NCBI RefSeq assembly: GCF_014385105.1
Contig: NZ_JACRTE010000008.1
Coordinates: 15,139-79,138 of the forward strand
Length of the DNA: 64,000 nucleotides
Source: Qingrenia yutianensis
GTDB taxonomy: Bacteria; Bacillota; Clostridia; UMGS1810
Direction: 5' to 3'
Shown piece after piece: positions 25,205 to 33,541 of this stretch (positions within the stretch are counted from its first letter, which is position 1; each line of letters starts with the position of its first letter). The position numbers and the translations under genes are program-made. Below the pieces are notes generated by a model that did no database searches, had not been told where the DNA came from, and saw nothing but the letters and a program-made list of their open reading frames with translations.

Positions 25205-25371
25205 TCGCTTTGCTTGCTATTCCGTGAAAATTAGTTTTTCCCCTATATTCAATATCTGCTTAAAATCTTGATTTTGTTGCGCAAATTACGGTTAAAACCA
25301 ATAAAAAAATAGCCTGTAATCGGCTATAATCTTCAAAAATGACTTTGCAATGACAAAAGGAAGCCGGAGAC

Positions 25372-25728
25372 TTATTCCTCCGGCTCTTTGGCTTTCAATA
25401 TTCCCTTCGCAGTAGCTGTCATAATTGTTAATTCCTTGCTGTTCATAGTATCAATCAGACTGTCGAGTTGTCGCCTTTGCGTTGACTTTTCAGCAGCATT
25501 ATCAAGAAAAAAGAATTGATCAACTGAAATATAATAACGGGTTACAAGGTCATAAAATACCTGTAAACTTGGCTACTGTCCTTTATTCTCGATATTAGCA
25601 AGATAACGAGGAGAAATATATAGTGCGTCACTTACTTTTTTTCGGCTCTCTCCACGCTCGTTCCTTGCGGCCTTTATAGCTGCCCCGAAAGAACTAAAAT
25701 CGTATAATGGTAATGGTCGCTTTGACAT
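25372..25728 (-). pseudogene. XRE-family regulator with a premature TAG
   Basis: On the minus strand ATG 25728 opens a frame reading MSKRPLPLYDFSSFGAAIK, then AARNERGESRKKVSDALYIS and PRYLANIENKGQ, a clear XRE HTH. TAG follows at 25573-25575, after which the frame continues with PSLQVFYDLVTRYY to TAA at 25372. The full protein would be 118 residues. A Gln (CAG) or a similar codon is expected at the stop, so a C-to-T change is the likely cause. The HTH alone (51 residues) might still be made. The gene is divergent from the cargo operon and may once have controlled it. Confidence 0.75.
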
Positions 25729-25831
25729 ATTTGTTCACCCTATTATATTTTACAGTTCATGTTATGTTTTGTATATGTCTATACAGTTCTTATTATTAGC
25801 TTAAATAATTCGAATATTCTTTTATTTTCTA

Positions 25832-25860
25832 TTGACTTTATTCGTATGTCCGTATATAAT
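25832..25860 (+). promoter_or_regulatory. Promoter of the HTH/two-component operon
   Basis: TTGACT (25832-25837), 17-base spacer, TATAAT (25855-25860). It lies 37 bases before the ATG of the small HTH gene and would drive HTH, response regulator and kinase together. Confidence 0.7.
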
Positions 25861-25897
25861 AAATATTGATAAACTATAACAAGGAGAAGGTTGTAGT

Positions 25898-26101
25898 ATG
25901 GAATATATGTCTTGTCCAGAAGCGGCAAAAATATGGGGAATTTCTGAAAGACGGGTACAGAAACTTTGCGAGGAAAACCGTATACCGGGTGTTTCAAAAA
26001 TCGGCTATATGTGGCTGATTCCGAAAAATTCAGAAAAGCCTATTGATAAGAGGTTAAAAAGGAGCATTGATAATGAACGAAAAAATTTTAGTGGTAGATG
26101 A
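25898..26101 (+). CDS. Small helix-turn-helix DNA-binding protein
   Basis: A 67-residue protein: MEYMSCPEAAKIWGISERRVQKLCEENRIPG, here cited as PEAAKIWGISERRVQKLC, is an excisionase/MerR-like winged helix start, followed by SKIGYMWLIPKNSEKP. AAGGAGAAGG gives a good ribosome binding site. The gene overlaps the response regulator by 29 bases, so the three genes HTH, regulator and kinase form one unit. It probably binds near its own or the effector promoter; targets are unknown. Confidence 0.75.
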   Translation: MEYMSCPEAAKIWGISERRVQKLCEENRIPGVSKIGYMWLIPKNSEKPIDKRLKRSIDNERKNFSGR

Positions 26102-26771
26102 TGAAACAGAGATAGCCGATTTAATTCAAGTTTATCTGAATAATGATGGATATACTGTTTATAAATTCTATAATGGTGTTGATGCGTTAAAATGCATTGA
26201 GGAAACAGAAATTGATTTGGCAATTTTGGATGTAATGCTACCGGATATTGACGGATTCCGTATCTGTCAGAAAATCAGGGAGAAATTTTATTTTCCGGTA
26301 ATTATGCTCACGGCCAAAATAGACGATAGCGACAAAATAATGGGGCTTACTATTGGTGCAGATGATTATATCACAAAGCCATTCAATCCTCTGGAAGTTG
26401 TTGCACGAGTAAAAACTCAACTGAGACGTTATCAAAGATATAATAATTCTAAACAAAATCAAACTATTGTAAAGAATGAATATGACATAAGAGGTTTAAT
26501 TATCAATAGGGATAGTCATAAATGTTTTTTGTTTGGGAAAGAAATATCATTAACCCCTATTGAGTTTTCGATTCTTTGGTATCTGTGTGAACATCAAGGT
26601 AAGGTCGTCTCATCTGAGGAATTATTTGAAGCTGTATGGAAGGAAAAATATTTGGACAATAACAATACTGTAATGGCTCACATCGGTCGACTTAGAGAGA
26701 AAATGAATGAACCTGCCAAAAAGCCAAAATTTATCAAAACAGTTTGGGGGGTTGGGTATGAAATTGAATAA
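26073..26771 (+). CDS. VanR-like response regulator (OmpR/PhoB type)
   Basis: A 232-residue regulator. The receiver domain has the acidic pair in VVDDETE, the phospho-acceptor Asp53 in LAILDVMLPD, and Lys in YITKPFNPLE. The C-terminal winged helix reads ISLTPIEFSILWYLCEHQGK and ends VWGVGYEIE. Similarity is highest to VanR-type regulators of enterococcal and clostridial resistance operons, by eye. ATG 26073 is set by AAAAGGAG; TTG 26067 is rejected. The stop overlaps the kinase start by 14 bases. Confidence 0.9.
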   Translation: MNEKILVVDDETEIADLIQVYLNNDGYTVYKFYNGVDALKCIEETEIDLAILDVMLPDIDGFRICQKIREKFYFPVIMLTAKIDDSDKIMGLTIGADDYITKPFNPLEVVARVKTQLRRYQRYNNSKQNQTIVKNEYDIRGLIINRDSHKCFLFGKEISLTPIEFSILWYLCEHQGKVVSSEELFEAVWKEKYLDNNNTVMAHIGRLREKMNEPAKKPKFIKTVWGVGYEIE

Positions 26772-27837
26772 GAAAAACAATTTGCTGACTAACCTTTTCA
26801 AAAGTTATATTATACAATGTGTGATTTGGACAGTAATTATTGTTGTTGTTGCTACTATTTTAGGATCAGTTTTGCAAAAAGTTCTTGATAAATATGTTCC
26901 AAACTATTATCTTGTGTACAGATCGCTTTATCTTGGCATGGCAGCTATCGTTGTATTGGTAATTTGTATTATAAATATTACTTATAAACTTCTGAAAAAA
27001 GTTGTTGCTTATGTGGATGAGCTGCAGCATGCCATGAGTCAGATATTTGACAAAGATATAAATTATGTCGAATTATCACCGGAGCTTGGTGACATAGCAA
27101 TAAAATTGAATCATTTAAAGCAAGAATCGGAAGATAACGCAAGACTTGCAAAAGAAAATGAACAAAGAAAAAACGATTTGATAATGTACTTAGCGCACGA
27201 TTTAAAGACGCCTCTATCATCTGTTATTGGTTATCTTACCTTATTACGTGATGAAACACAAATATCAAAAGAATTGCAAACAAAATATCTTTCAATTGCC
27301 TTAGACAAAGCGGAACGACTTGAAGATTTAATCAATGAATTTTTTGAAATTACAAGATTTAATCTGTCAAATATTACATTACAATATAGTAAAATAAATC
27401 TTACACGACTACTGGAGCAGCTTGTATATGAGTTTAAGCCATTGCTAAAAGAAAAAAATTTGACTTGTAATCTCAAAATTAAAGAGGATATAACACTACA
27501 ATGTGATGCAAATAAAATTCAGCGTGTATTTGATAATCTTTTGCGCAACGCTGTAATATATAGTTTCAATGATACAGAAATTCTGATTAATGTTGAAGTT
27601 CAAGAAAAGGATGCTATGATCATTTTCCAAAATCATGGAAACACCATTCCGGAAGAAAAGCTGGAACGAATATTCGAACAGTTTTATAGGCTTGATGGTG
27701 CGAGAAGTACCAGTAGCGGCGGCGCTGGTCTGGGGCTTGCCATAGCAAAACAAATTATAGAACTTCATAAAGGAACTATTCTTGCAGAAAGCGAAGATGA
27801 AAAAATTATATTTACAGTTACACTCCCTCTTTCGTAG
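26758..27837 (+). CDS. VanS-like sensor histidine kinase
   Basis: A 359-residue membrane kinase. Two helices (about 15-38 and 54-77) enclose a very short outer loop of about 15 residues, suggesting sensing within the membrane or at its surface. A HAMP-like helix follows, then the phospho-acceptor His147 in YLAHDLKTPLSS, and ATPase boxes N (FDNLLRNAVIYS), F (IFEQFYRLD) and G (GGAGLGLAIAKQI). It is a partner of the preceding regulator. Small outer loops are known for kinases that sense antimicrobial peptides together with ABC transporters, which fits the genes downstream. Confidence 0.9.
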   Translation: MKLNKKNNLLTNLFKSYIIQCVIWTVIIVVVATILGSVLQKVLDKYVPNYYLVYRSLYLGMAAIVVLVICIINITYKLLKKVVAYVDELQHAMSQIFDKDINYVELSPELGDIAIKLNHLKQESEDNARLAKENEQRKNDLIMYLAHDLKTPLSSVIGYLTLLRDETQISKELQTKYLSIALDKAERLEDLINEFFEITRFNLSNITLQYSKINLTRLLEQLVYEFKPLLKEKNLTCNLKIKEDITLQCDANKIQRVFDNLLRNAVIYSFNDTEILINVEVQEKDAMIIFQNHGNTIPEEKLERIFEQFYRLDGARSTSSGGAGLGLAIAKQIIELHKGTILAESEDEKIIFTVTLPLS

Positions 27838-27894
27838 GAAAATCGTAAGAATTTCTATAGTAAAAAAGAGAGTTTTCTTGTGGGCAATTTTATA

Positions 27895-27955
27895 AATAAA
27901 GGCTTTTAATCTGATATAATTACTATATTAGATCAAAAGCCTTTATTGCTTTTTC
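27895..27955 (+). promoter_or_regulatory. Long palindrome between kinase and effector genes
   Basis: AATAAAGGCTTTT (27895-27907) pairs with AAAAGCCTTTATT (27935-27947); with inner pairs ATC/GAT and ATATA/TATAT nearly the whole 53 bases pair. TTGCTTTTTC follows, so it can act as a terminator. A TATAAT (27915-27920) lies in its centre. It may be both the end of the regulator transcript and a controlled start or read-through point for the effector genes. Confidence 0.65.
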
Positions 27956-27984
27956 TCAAAGAATATATAACAAGGGGGTATATG

Positions 27985-28848
27985 ATGCAAAAAAGCAAAA
28001 AAAGAATTGCAATGTTGCTAATATTATGTACGGCAATTATTCTGTCTGCATGTTCCGTCAATGAACAAACAGAACAAAATGTTGATTCAGTTAATACTAA
28101 ACAACTTGACGATACAGTAACAGTTAACCGAGGGACTCTTACACCAACACTATCATCTCAAACTATGATTGTTAAATCTTCGGATTTTGTTGTATCTTCT
28201 TCTGAACATGGCGTTTTTGAAGCACATGTCACAAGCAGAGATAAAATTGCTGCTGGAGACATAATTGGAAAAGTTTCCGAAACAGAAATCAGATCCCCTG
28301 TTGACGGAACAATTATATCTGTCATTTCATCTGATGAAACTGTTCCCAATAATTATCCGATAGCAACTGTAAGATATACAGGATTTGCTTTAAATATTGA
28401 AGCAGAAAATTTTTTAAACACTTTACCGGAAAATGCCGAATTAAAAGCAAAATTTCAAGTTTTTGACGGTGTTGGTCCCACAGATGCAGTCGCTGTTGTA
28501 GCACCGGTATCAGAAAATAATGAAAATATATCAACGACCTCTCCCGTACAGCAAAACATTGTATTGCAATGTTTGATTGGCAGAGATGTTGATGTAAAGC
28601 CGGGACAAGGTGCTACGGTTGTTTTGACCGCAGAAACAGAAAAAGACGTGCTGTTGTTACCACTTTCTGTGATTGCAGGCAGACAAGGCAAAGGATCAGT
28701 AACAGTTATAAAAAACGGGGAGCGTGTTCAAACAGATGTAATGTTAGGTGCAACAGACGGAGCATATATAGAGATATTATCCGGCGTAGAAGAAGGAGAT
28801 GTGGTCTCGTCTATTCCCCCAAATCTTGACCCAAGGAGTAATTCATAA
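27985..28848 (+). CDS. Lipoprotein adaptor of a MacAB-like transporter
   Basis: A 287-residue lipoprotein. A signal sequence ends in the lipobox LSACS (Cys at about 23). The mature part has membrane-fusion (HlyD/MacA-like) traits: a lipoyl-like half (DKIAAGDIIGKVSE, SPVDGTIISVISSDE), and a C-terminal barrel part (VKPGQGATVVLTAETEKDVL, LSVIAGRQGKGSVTVIKNGE, GVEEGDVV). It would link the permease to the cell wall side. ATG 27985 is chosen over 27982 for spacing from AAGGGGG. Adaptor, ATPase and permease genes follow one another closely. Confidence 0.8.
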   Translation: MQKSKKRIAMLLILCTAIILSACSVNEQTEQNVDSVNTKQLDDTVTVNRGTLTPTLSSQTMIVKSSDFVVSSSEHGVFEAHVTSRDKIAAGDIIGKVSETEIRSPVDGTIISVISSDETVPNNYPIATVRYTGFALNIEAENFLNTLPENAELKAKFQVFDGVGPTDAVAVVAPVSENNENISTTSPVQQNIVLQCLIGRDVDVKPGQGATVVLTAETEKDVLLLPLSVIAGRQGKGSVTVIKNGERVQTDVMLGATDGAYIEILSGVEEGDVVSSIPPNLDPRSNS

Positions 28849-28849
28849 T

Positions 28850-29563
28850 ATGGGAAAAATCATTAATGAAAATATAATTCAAATAAAAGATTTGTCAGCT
28901 ACGGTTAAATTAAATAACGGCGATACTTTAGTAACAGTGAATAATGCTAATATGGAATTGAAAAGAGGTTATAGTTATGCTGTTACTGGTAAATCCGGTT
29001 CTGGAAAAACGAGCTTAATATCTATTATAGGATTGCTGAACCGTTCTTATAAGGGAGAGTATTGTTACAATGGGACTTCTGTTTCCTCGCTCACAGATCG
29101 CCAGTTATCTATGTTGCGTGCTAATAATATTGGATTTGTTTTTCAAAATTATTCTTTAATCAAGCATTTAAGAGTTTGGGAAAACATTGAGCTGCCATTA
29201 CTTTATGCAAAAAAATTTTTAGATAAGAGGCAACGAAAAGAAATGATACAAAGTCTCTTGAAAAGTGTTGGGTTGGAAGAAAAAGAAAATGACTATCCCT
29301 CTAAATTATCTGGTGGCGAACAGCAGAGAGTTGCTATTGCTCGTGCACTGGCAACATCACCGGAAGTAATTTTATGCGATGAGCCCACAGGTGCATTAGA
29401 TAAAAAAACCGGTCAGCAAATTATAGAACTCTTATTTCAGCTTGTGCATGAACGTGACATAATGCTTCTATTTGTAACACATGATTCTGATGTTGCAAAT
29501 ATTTGTAATATTATATATGAGATGGACGAAGGGAGGATTCAATGTGTTAAATATGATCCTTAA
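28850..29563 (+). CDS. ABC transporter ATPase (MacB/LolD type)
   Basis: A 237-residue ATPase. Walker A GKSGSGKTS, Q-loop FVFQNYSLI, signature LSGGEQQRVAIARAL, Walker B VILCDEPTGALD and the H-loop LFVTHD are all present, with the LolD/MacB-type ALD after Walker B. It powers the FtsX-like permease encoded next, with which it overlaps by 20 bases. AAGGAG precedes ATG 28850. Confidence 0.93.
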   Translation: MGKIINENIIQIKDLSATVKLNNGDTLVTVNNANMELKRGYSYAVTGKSGSGKTSLISIIGLLNRSYKGEYCYNGTSVSSLTDRQLSMLRANNIGFVFQNYSLIKHLRVWENIELPLLYAKKFLDKRQRKEMIQSLLKSVGLEEKENDYPSKLSGGEQQRVAIARALATSPEVILCDEPTGALDKKTGQQIIELLFQLVHERDIMLLFVTHDSDVANICNIIYEMDEGRIQCVKYDP

Positions 29564-30740
29564 AGACCTTCGTATCTCTCCTCTAAGAAATATCTTAACA
29601 GGTATATCGATGTTTGTAGGAATTATTGCAATGATTAGTTCTGTCTTGGTGGGAACGCTTGGTAAAGAATATTTGATTTCTGTCAATGCACAGATGTATG
29701 GATGGAGTCCTACATATTCTTTTTCAATTACAGGATCAGATTTTCAAGATACCATTAAAATGGAGAATTTTTTTCGAGAAATTTACAATACTGATCATTT
29801 TGTGGCTGTTACCTTTTCCATGCTGGAAGAGATAACAGTTGCTCCAGTAGCGTCTGTCTCTTCTCTACAAGACATAAGTGACACTGTTTACAAAAAGACT
29901 GTACCCGTAGATGTTGTTTTTACTACAAGCACATATAACAAAATCTATAATTTGCCTATGTCATCAGGGGATTGGTTTGATTCTTCGGAAATAAATAAAA
30001 CTCTGTGCATGGTAGTAAATAAAGCAGCACAGAATTATTTTGATACTTCATATGCTGTTGGAAATGTAGAAAGTAGTCTTTCATTAACACCATTTAATGT
30101 GGTAGGTACTGTGAATGACGGGACAGATATACCAACTGTATATCTTGACGCCCATTCAATAGAACTACTTGTTCCGAATATGTGGAAAGTAAAAAATGCA
30201 ACTGTTCATTGGCATTCAGAAGCGGGAATTACCATGAGACAGATGTATTCGTCATTACATGACATTTTAGAAGATACAATAGGAGGAAATTTGGATATCA
30301 TAGGGAAAAGTGATATTGGAGATACTTATAATTCCGTACTTTCTGTACTTCAATTAGGACTTTTGGTAACATCATTTTTATTGTTATTTGTTTCTGTATT
30401 AGGACAAATTAACATAGGGTTATCATCCTTGGAACAACGTACTCACGAATTACTAATTAGACGGGCGATTGGCGCTTCTCGTGCGAATATTGTTACTTTA
30501 GTGTTAGGCGCACAATTAACTATATCAGTGTTTGTTTGTATTGTTTCAATCCTGATATCCTTTTTCTTGGTTCAAGGCATGGGGTTATTTCTGCCTGTGG
30601 ATTCTCCCGTAGCGGCACTGGAATATCCTATTCTTTCGGCAGTGGTAGCTGTTATAACATCCGTTGTTGTAGCGTTGCTTGGAGGACTATTGCCAGCGTT
30701 AAAAGCTGCAAAGCTTGAACCTGCATTGGCGCTTAGATAA
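29544..30740 (+). CDS. FtsX/MacB-like ABC permease
   Basis: A 398-residue permease: one N-terminal membrane helix (about 16-38), a large outer domain (MacB periplasmic-core-like, about 40-275), and three C-terminal helices (about 278-305, 328-355, 362-390) ending PALKAAKLEPALALR, typical of MacB/FtsX. Such transporters work by mechanotransmission, moving or clearing peptides or lipids at the outer face rather than transporting across the membrane. GTG 29544 is set by GGGAGG at 29531-29536. ATG 29553 is a possible alternative. Confidence 0.88.
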   Translation: MLNMILKDLRISPLRNILTGISMFVGIIAMISSVLVGTLGKEYLISVNAQMYGWSPTYSFSITGSDFQDTIKMENFFREIYNTDHFVAVTFSMLEEITVAPVASVSSLQDISDTVYKKTVPVDVVFTTSTYNKIYNLPMSSGDWFDSSEINKTLCMVVNKAAQNYFDTSYAVGNVESSLSLTPFNVVGTVNDGTDIPTVYLDAHSIELLVPNMWKVKNATVHWHSEAGITMRQMYSSLHDILEDTIGGNLDIIGKSDIGDTYNSVLSVLQLGLLVTSFLLLFVSVLGQINIGLSSLEQRTHELLIRRAIGASRANIVTLVLGAQLTISVFVCIVSILISFFLVQGMGLFLPVDSPVAALEYPILSAVVAVITSVVVALLGGLLPALKAAKLEPALALR

Positions 30741-30769
30741 AATAAATTTTATAAAATTGGAGGAAAAAC

Positions 30770-31261
30770 ATGAAAATATTATCTATGAAAACAACGATTT
30801 TTTTAGGAGCAATGCTTTCTTTATTGGTATGTCTGATGTTTACAGGTTGTTCAAATTCTGAAACAAATTCTACTTCAAGAGGACTCACGGATTTTGCACA
30901 CATTGAAGAAGAATATCTTGCAACCATTGACAGTTTGAATTGGCCTGATGGCATTACACTTCCTGATAAACTGGAAGATGAAGATACAGGAGCTTCCTTT
31001 CAGGTTGGTTATGGAGAAACGAGAGCTTCTTATTTGTGGGAATATTCATGGATGAAAGAATGGCTTGATACTTATAATACAGATCCAGAGCGAGCCGAAA
31101 AAGCATTAGAAGAATTGGAAAAAGCCTTCGACATGCCATATATGGGAATAGACCGGTGTGATGACGCAACTCGTAATTATTTGCGCGAAAATATAGATAA
31201 AGCAAAATTAGGTGACCCCTCTGGATTTACAGAAAGTATAAGAGCAAATTATGCCAATTAG
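30770..31261 (+). CDS. Cargo lipoprotein of unknown function
   Basis: A 163-residue lipoprotein with lipobox MFTGCS (Cys near 27). The mature part is rich in Glu, Asp and Trp (DSLNWPDGITLPDKLEDED, WEYSWMKEWLDTYNTD) and mostly helical. I recognise no family. It sits between the permease and carboxypeptidase genes with short spacers and a good ribosome binding site (GGAGG), so it belongs to the same operon and may bind the same ligand or partner. Confidence 0.7.
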   Translation: MKILSMKTTIFLGAMLSLLVCLMFTGCSNSETNSTSRGLTDFAHIEEEYLATIDSLNWPDGITLPDKLEDEDTGASFQVGYGETRASYLWEYSWMKEWLDTYNTDPERAEKALEELEKAFDMPYMGIDRCDDATRNYLRENIDKAKLGDPSGFTESIRANYAN

Positions 31262-31305
31262 ATTTACCTATTAAATCTGACTGATTACTGTCGGAGGTGC
31301 AATTT

Positions 31306-32262
31306 ATGAAAAGAAAATACAAGAGAAGGACGTCTCGTTTCGGAATATTTTTTGTTTTCCTTACTGCTGTAACGATAGCAGGTGTATTTTTCATACCGTG
31401 GGTGATGAAGCCTGAAAATTTTAGAAACGAGAAAAATGCGATCTATTCATTTTTATATGGCGGGTTTCAGCAAGATTCATACAATGCAAAATCGTTAATA
31501 TTGGTAGACCGTTCAAATAATGAAATTTTCATTTCTAAAAAGGAAAATGAGCAACAACTTCCCGCCAGCTTAGCAAAGCTATTTGTTATTGAATATGCTG
31601 CAACAATTGCGGATTTGGACAGTATTGTTCCAGTCAGCGATGAAGCAATTTCAATGACGAACCCCGGTTCATCTGTTGCAGACATAGAGGTAAAAGATTA
31701 TTTTCTACATAACTTATTTGCTGCAATGTTAGTTCCTTCAGGAAATGACGCTGCCTATGTGGTTGCTGATTATTGTGGAGGTATTCTTTCTCCACAAGCC
31801 GCAAGAGGACAAGAACGTGTCAATGTATTTATGGACAATTTAAACATCCACTTACAAGAGGAAGGATATAGTAACACTATTCTGTACGATCCCAGCGGAT
31901 ATGATATGGATGCCCTTACTAATGTTTTAGACCTTAATGCTGTTGTAAATCAGCTTTTGGAATATCAATGGTTTCGGGATATTGTATCTCAAAGTTCTTA
32001 TATGGCTACCTTGCCTGACGGCAGTACGCAAACATGGAAAAATACGAACACTTTTCTTGATCCTAATTCAGAATATTATAACGAGAATGTAATTGGGGTT
32101 AAAACAGGCTCTCTATCTGATGATTATCATTTAGTTATACTTTATAAAAAGTATGATAAGGAGTTTTTGATATGTAGTTTAGGTTCTCAATCAGACTCAT
32201 CGAGATATGATGATGTTACTTATATTATACATACAATAGATGAATCTGACTACCTAAGATAG
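31306..32262 (+). CDS. D-alanyl-D-alanine carboxypeptidase (S11 type)
   Basis: A 318-residue membrane-anchored enzyme that would trim the terminal D-Ala of peptidoglycan stems. One N-terminal helix (about 12-33), then the three active-site motifs: SLAK (Ser88, Lys91), SGN in VPSGNDAAYV and KTG in GVKTGSL. It is unlike the chromosomal carboxypeptidase at 37587. VanY-type carboxypeptidases in glycopeptide operons have this activity but VanD-type VanY is also of penicillin-binding type, so a role in resistance to D-Ala-D-Ala binding drugs is plausible. GGAGGTG sets ATG 31306. Confidence 0.88.
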   Translation: MKRKYKRRTSRFGIFFVFLTAVTIAGVFFIPWVMKPENFRNEKNAIYSFLYGGFQQDSYNAKSLILVDRSNNEIFISKKENEQQLPASLAKLFVIEYAATIADLDSIVPVSDEAISMTNPGSSVADIEVKDYFLHNLFAAMLVPSGNDAAYVVADYCGGILSPQAARGQERVNVFMDNLNIHLQEEGYSNTILYDPSGYDMDALTNVLDLNAVVNQLLEYQWFRDIVSQSSYMATLPDGSTQTWKNTNTFLDPNSEYYNENVIGVKTGSLSDDYHLVILYKKYDKEFLICSLGSQSDSSRYDDVTYIIHTIDESDYLR

Positions 32263-32322
32263 ATAAAATAATATCAAAATATATCTAACAATTTGTAAAT
32301 TCATAATTATCAAATATCTGCC

Positions 32323-32354
32323 GTACAACGGAAAAAGAAAAAAAGCCGTTGTAC
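32323..32354 (+). repeat. Hairpin at the cargo end
   Basis: GTACAACGG (32323-32331) and CCGTTGTAC (32346-32354) form a perfect 9-bp inverted repeat with an A-rich loop. No T-tract follows, so it is not a typical terminator. It lies at the border of the AT-rich cargo and the ICE regulation region. Confidence 0.5.
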
Positions 32355-32387
32355 AGTAGATGTCATTTTGTGTGCTATTCTAATTTT

Positions 32388-32430
32388 GCGGCGGCTTTGA
32401 ATAATCAAGGCCGCTGCCTTCATTTTTTGT
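32388..32430 (+). terminator. Terminator after the cargo
   Basis: GCGGCGGCTTTGA (32388-32400) pairs with TCAAGGCCGCTGC (32405-32417), followed by CTTCATTTTTTG. It closes the cargo region ahead of the sigma-factor genes. Confidence 0.7.
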
Positions 32431-32484
32431 TTTCGAAACCCTAATGACGACCGTATAAAGTGGCGGCTCACAGGAGGAATCGCC

Positions 32485-32928
32485 ATGAAGCAAAGAATAT
32501 CACAACAAAATATAACAAACTTTATACTGAAAAAAAACTTGTGCTTGTCAACGGAATACTTTGGTCCTGAATATGAACTGTCACATCATATAAATATATT
32601 ATATAATTCTAATGCGTCTATCTATATTTTGGGGATAGGTGCATTTTTTATTTCTCAATTTGAAGTTGAAAAACGCAACAAAGAGCCATCTCCCGAACGG
32701 GTACGGAGCGAAAGGGGCAGAGGGGACAAACCTTTAACTCCTGTCCTCTACTCCACGCGGGAAGGAGGTGAACTCTATGGGGCTATCTTCTTCCGACAAG
32801 GAAAGAATACAACATCAGTACGACGCATTGGCAAAGAAAACGTTGGTAGGCGAAGCAAAAAGCTACCGCCGCACCCTTGCGAAACGCGCAGCACGCGAAG
32901 TAACTTTTTCGGATTTGAGCGAAAGTGA
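32485..32928 (+). CDS. Possible short ICE reading frame, uncertain
   Basis: ATG 32485 is preceded by an excellent AGGAGG (32472-32477), but the 147-residue translation (MKQRISQQNITNFILKKN at the start) resembles nothing I know and its last third overlaps the sigma-factor gene in another frame. Only the first 60 or so residues, including a hydrophobic stretch (SIYILGIGAFFIS), look protein-like. It may be a leader or a decayed gene. Confidence 0.25.
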   Translation: MKQRISQQNITNFILKKNLCLSTEYFGPEYELSHHINILYNSNASIYILGIGAFFISQFEVEKRNKEPSPERVRSERGRGDKPLTPVLYSTREGGELYGAIFFRQGKNTTSVRRIGKENVGRRSKKLPPHPCETRSTRSNFFGFERK

Positions 32929-33214
32929 ACTTGCGCAGCTTTTTACAACGGACGAATATGAAAGTGATTATTTCCGTTTTCAAGTGTCCGGCTTTGATGT
33001 ACTCGTCAAAAATGAACTGCTTGCCGAAGCCCTTAACGCTTTGCCCGAAAGGAAACGCGATATTGTTCTCTTGTCCTACTTCTTGGATATGAGCGACGCA
33101 GAAATTGGCGAACTGCTGAGTGTTGTACGCACGACGGTTTTCCGGCACAGGAAATTCGCTCTTGCGAAAATCAAACAGTATTTGGAGGGAAAAGCAGATG
33201 ATGAACACCGTTAG
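32777..33214 (+). CDS. Sigma-70-like ICE regulator (Tn916 Orf7 type)
   Basis: A 145-residue sigma-factor-like protein. The C-terminal region-4 HTH is seen in LNALPERKRDIVLLSYFLDM with DAEIGELLSVVRTTVFRHRKFALAKIK. The size and place before an HTH_16 gene, xis and int match Orf7 of Tn916-like elements, which regulates transfer or excision genes. AAGGAGG at 32763-32768 sets ATG 32777; GTG 32768 overlaps that site. It overlaps the next gene by 17 bases. Confidence 0.88.
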   Translation: MGLSSSDKERIQHQYDALAKKTLVGEAKSYRRTLAKRAAREVTFSDLSESELAQLFTTDEYESDYFRFQVSGFDVLVKNELLAEALNALPERKRDIVLLSYFLDMSDAEIGELLSVVRTTVFRHRKFALAKIKQYLEGKADDEHR

Positions 33215-33440
33215 GAAATCTAAAAATCTTTTGCCGTTCCCTGTCATTTCGGCTGCGGCAAATGGCGATACCGAAGCAATGTGCGCTATTCTCAAACATT
33301 ATGAGGGTTACATAGCAAAACTTTGCACTCGTACGATGAAAGACGATGCGGGCAATACCCATTTCTATGTAGATGAAGAAATGAGAAACAGGTTGCAAGT
33401 GCGTTTGATTACTCGTACACTTGCTTTTCGTGTAAGCTAA
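33198..33440 (+). CDS. HTH_16 domain protein (Tn916 Orf8 type)
   Basis: An 80-residue protein: LPFPVISAAANGDTEAMCAILKHYEGYIAKL is the conserved HTH_16 start (cited as AAANGDTEAMCAILKHYEGY), then DDAGNTHFYVDEEMRNRLQV. This protein pairs with the Orf7-like sigma factor in Tn916-type elements. GGAGGGA precedes ATG 33198. Function is unknown but always tied to ICE regulation. Confidence 0.85.
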   Translation: MMNTVRKSKNLLPFPVISAAANGDTEAMCAILKHYEGYIAKLCTRTMKDDAGNTHFYVDEEMRNRLQVRLITRTLAFRVS

Positions 33441-33455
33441 GTAAGTTTAGTTCAT

Positions 33456-33541
33456 GCGGAAGTGCGTTCCCCTTTCCGCACTTTCCGCTATGGACAACAA
33501 TTTATCATTCCGTAAAAGCACATTTTAAGAAATGTGTTTTT
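33456..33541 (+). terminator. Two hairpins after the HTH_16 gene
   Basis: GCGGAAGTGCG (33456-33466) pairs with CGCACTTTCCGC (33477-33488), and AAAAGCACATTT (33514-33525) pairs with AAATGTGTTTT (33530-33540) followed by T residues. The second has terminator form. They begin the 497-base gap before xis (33441-33937), which otherwise holds only the structured block at 33806-33860. Confidence 0.6.

Noticed and set aside
25832..32262. Complete vancomycin resistance operon
   Set aside because: Regulators and a carboxypeptidase are present, but no VanH dehydrogenase, D-Ala-D-Lac/Ser ligase or VanX dipeptidase.
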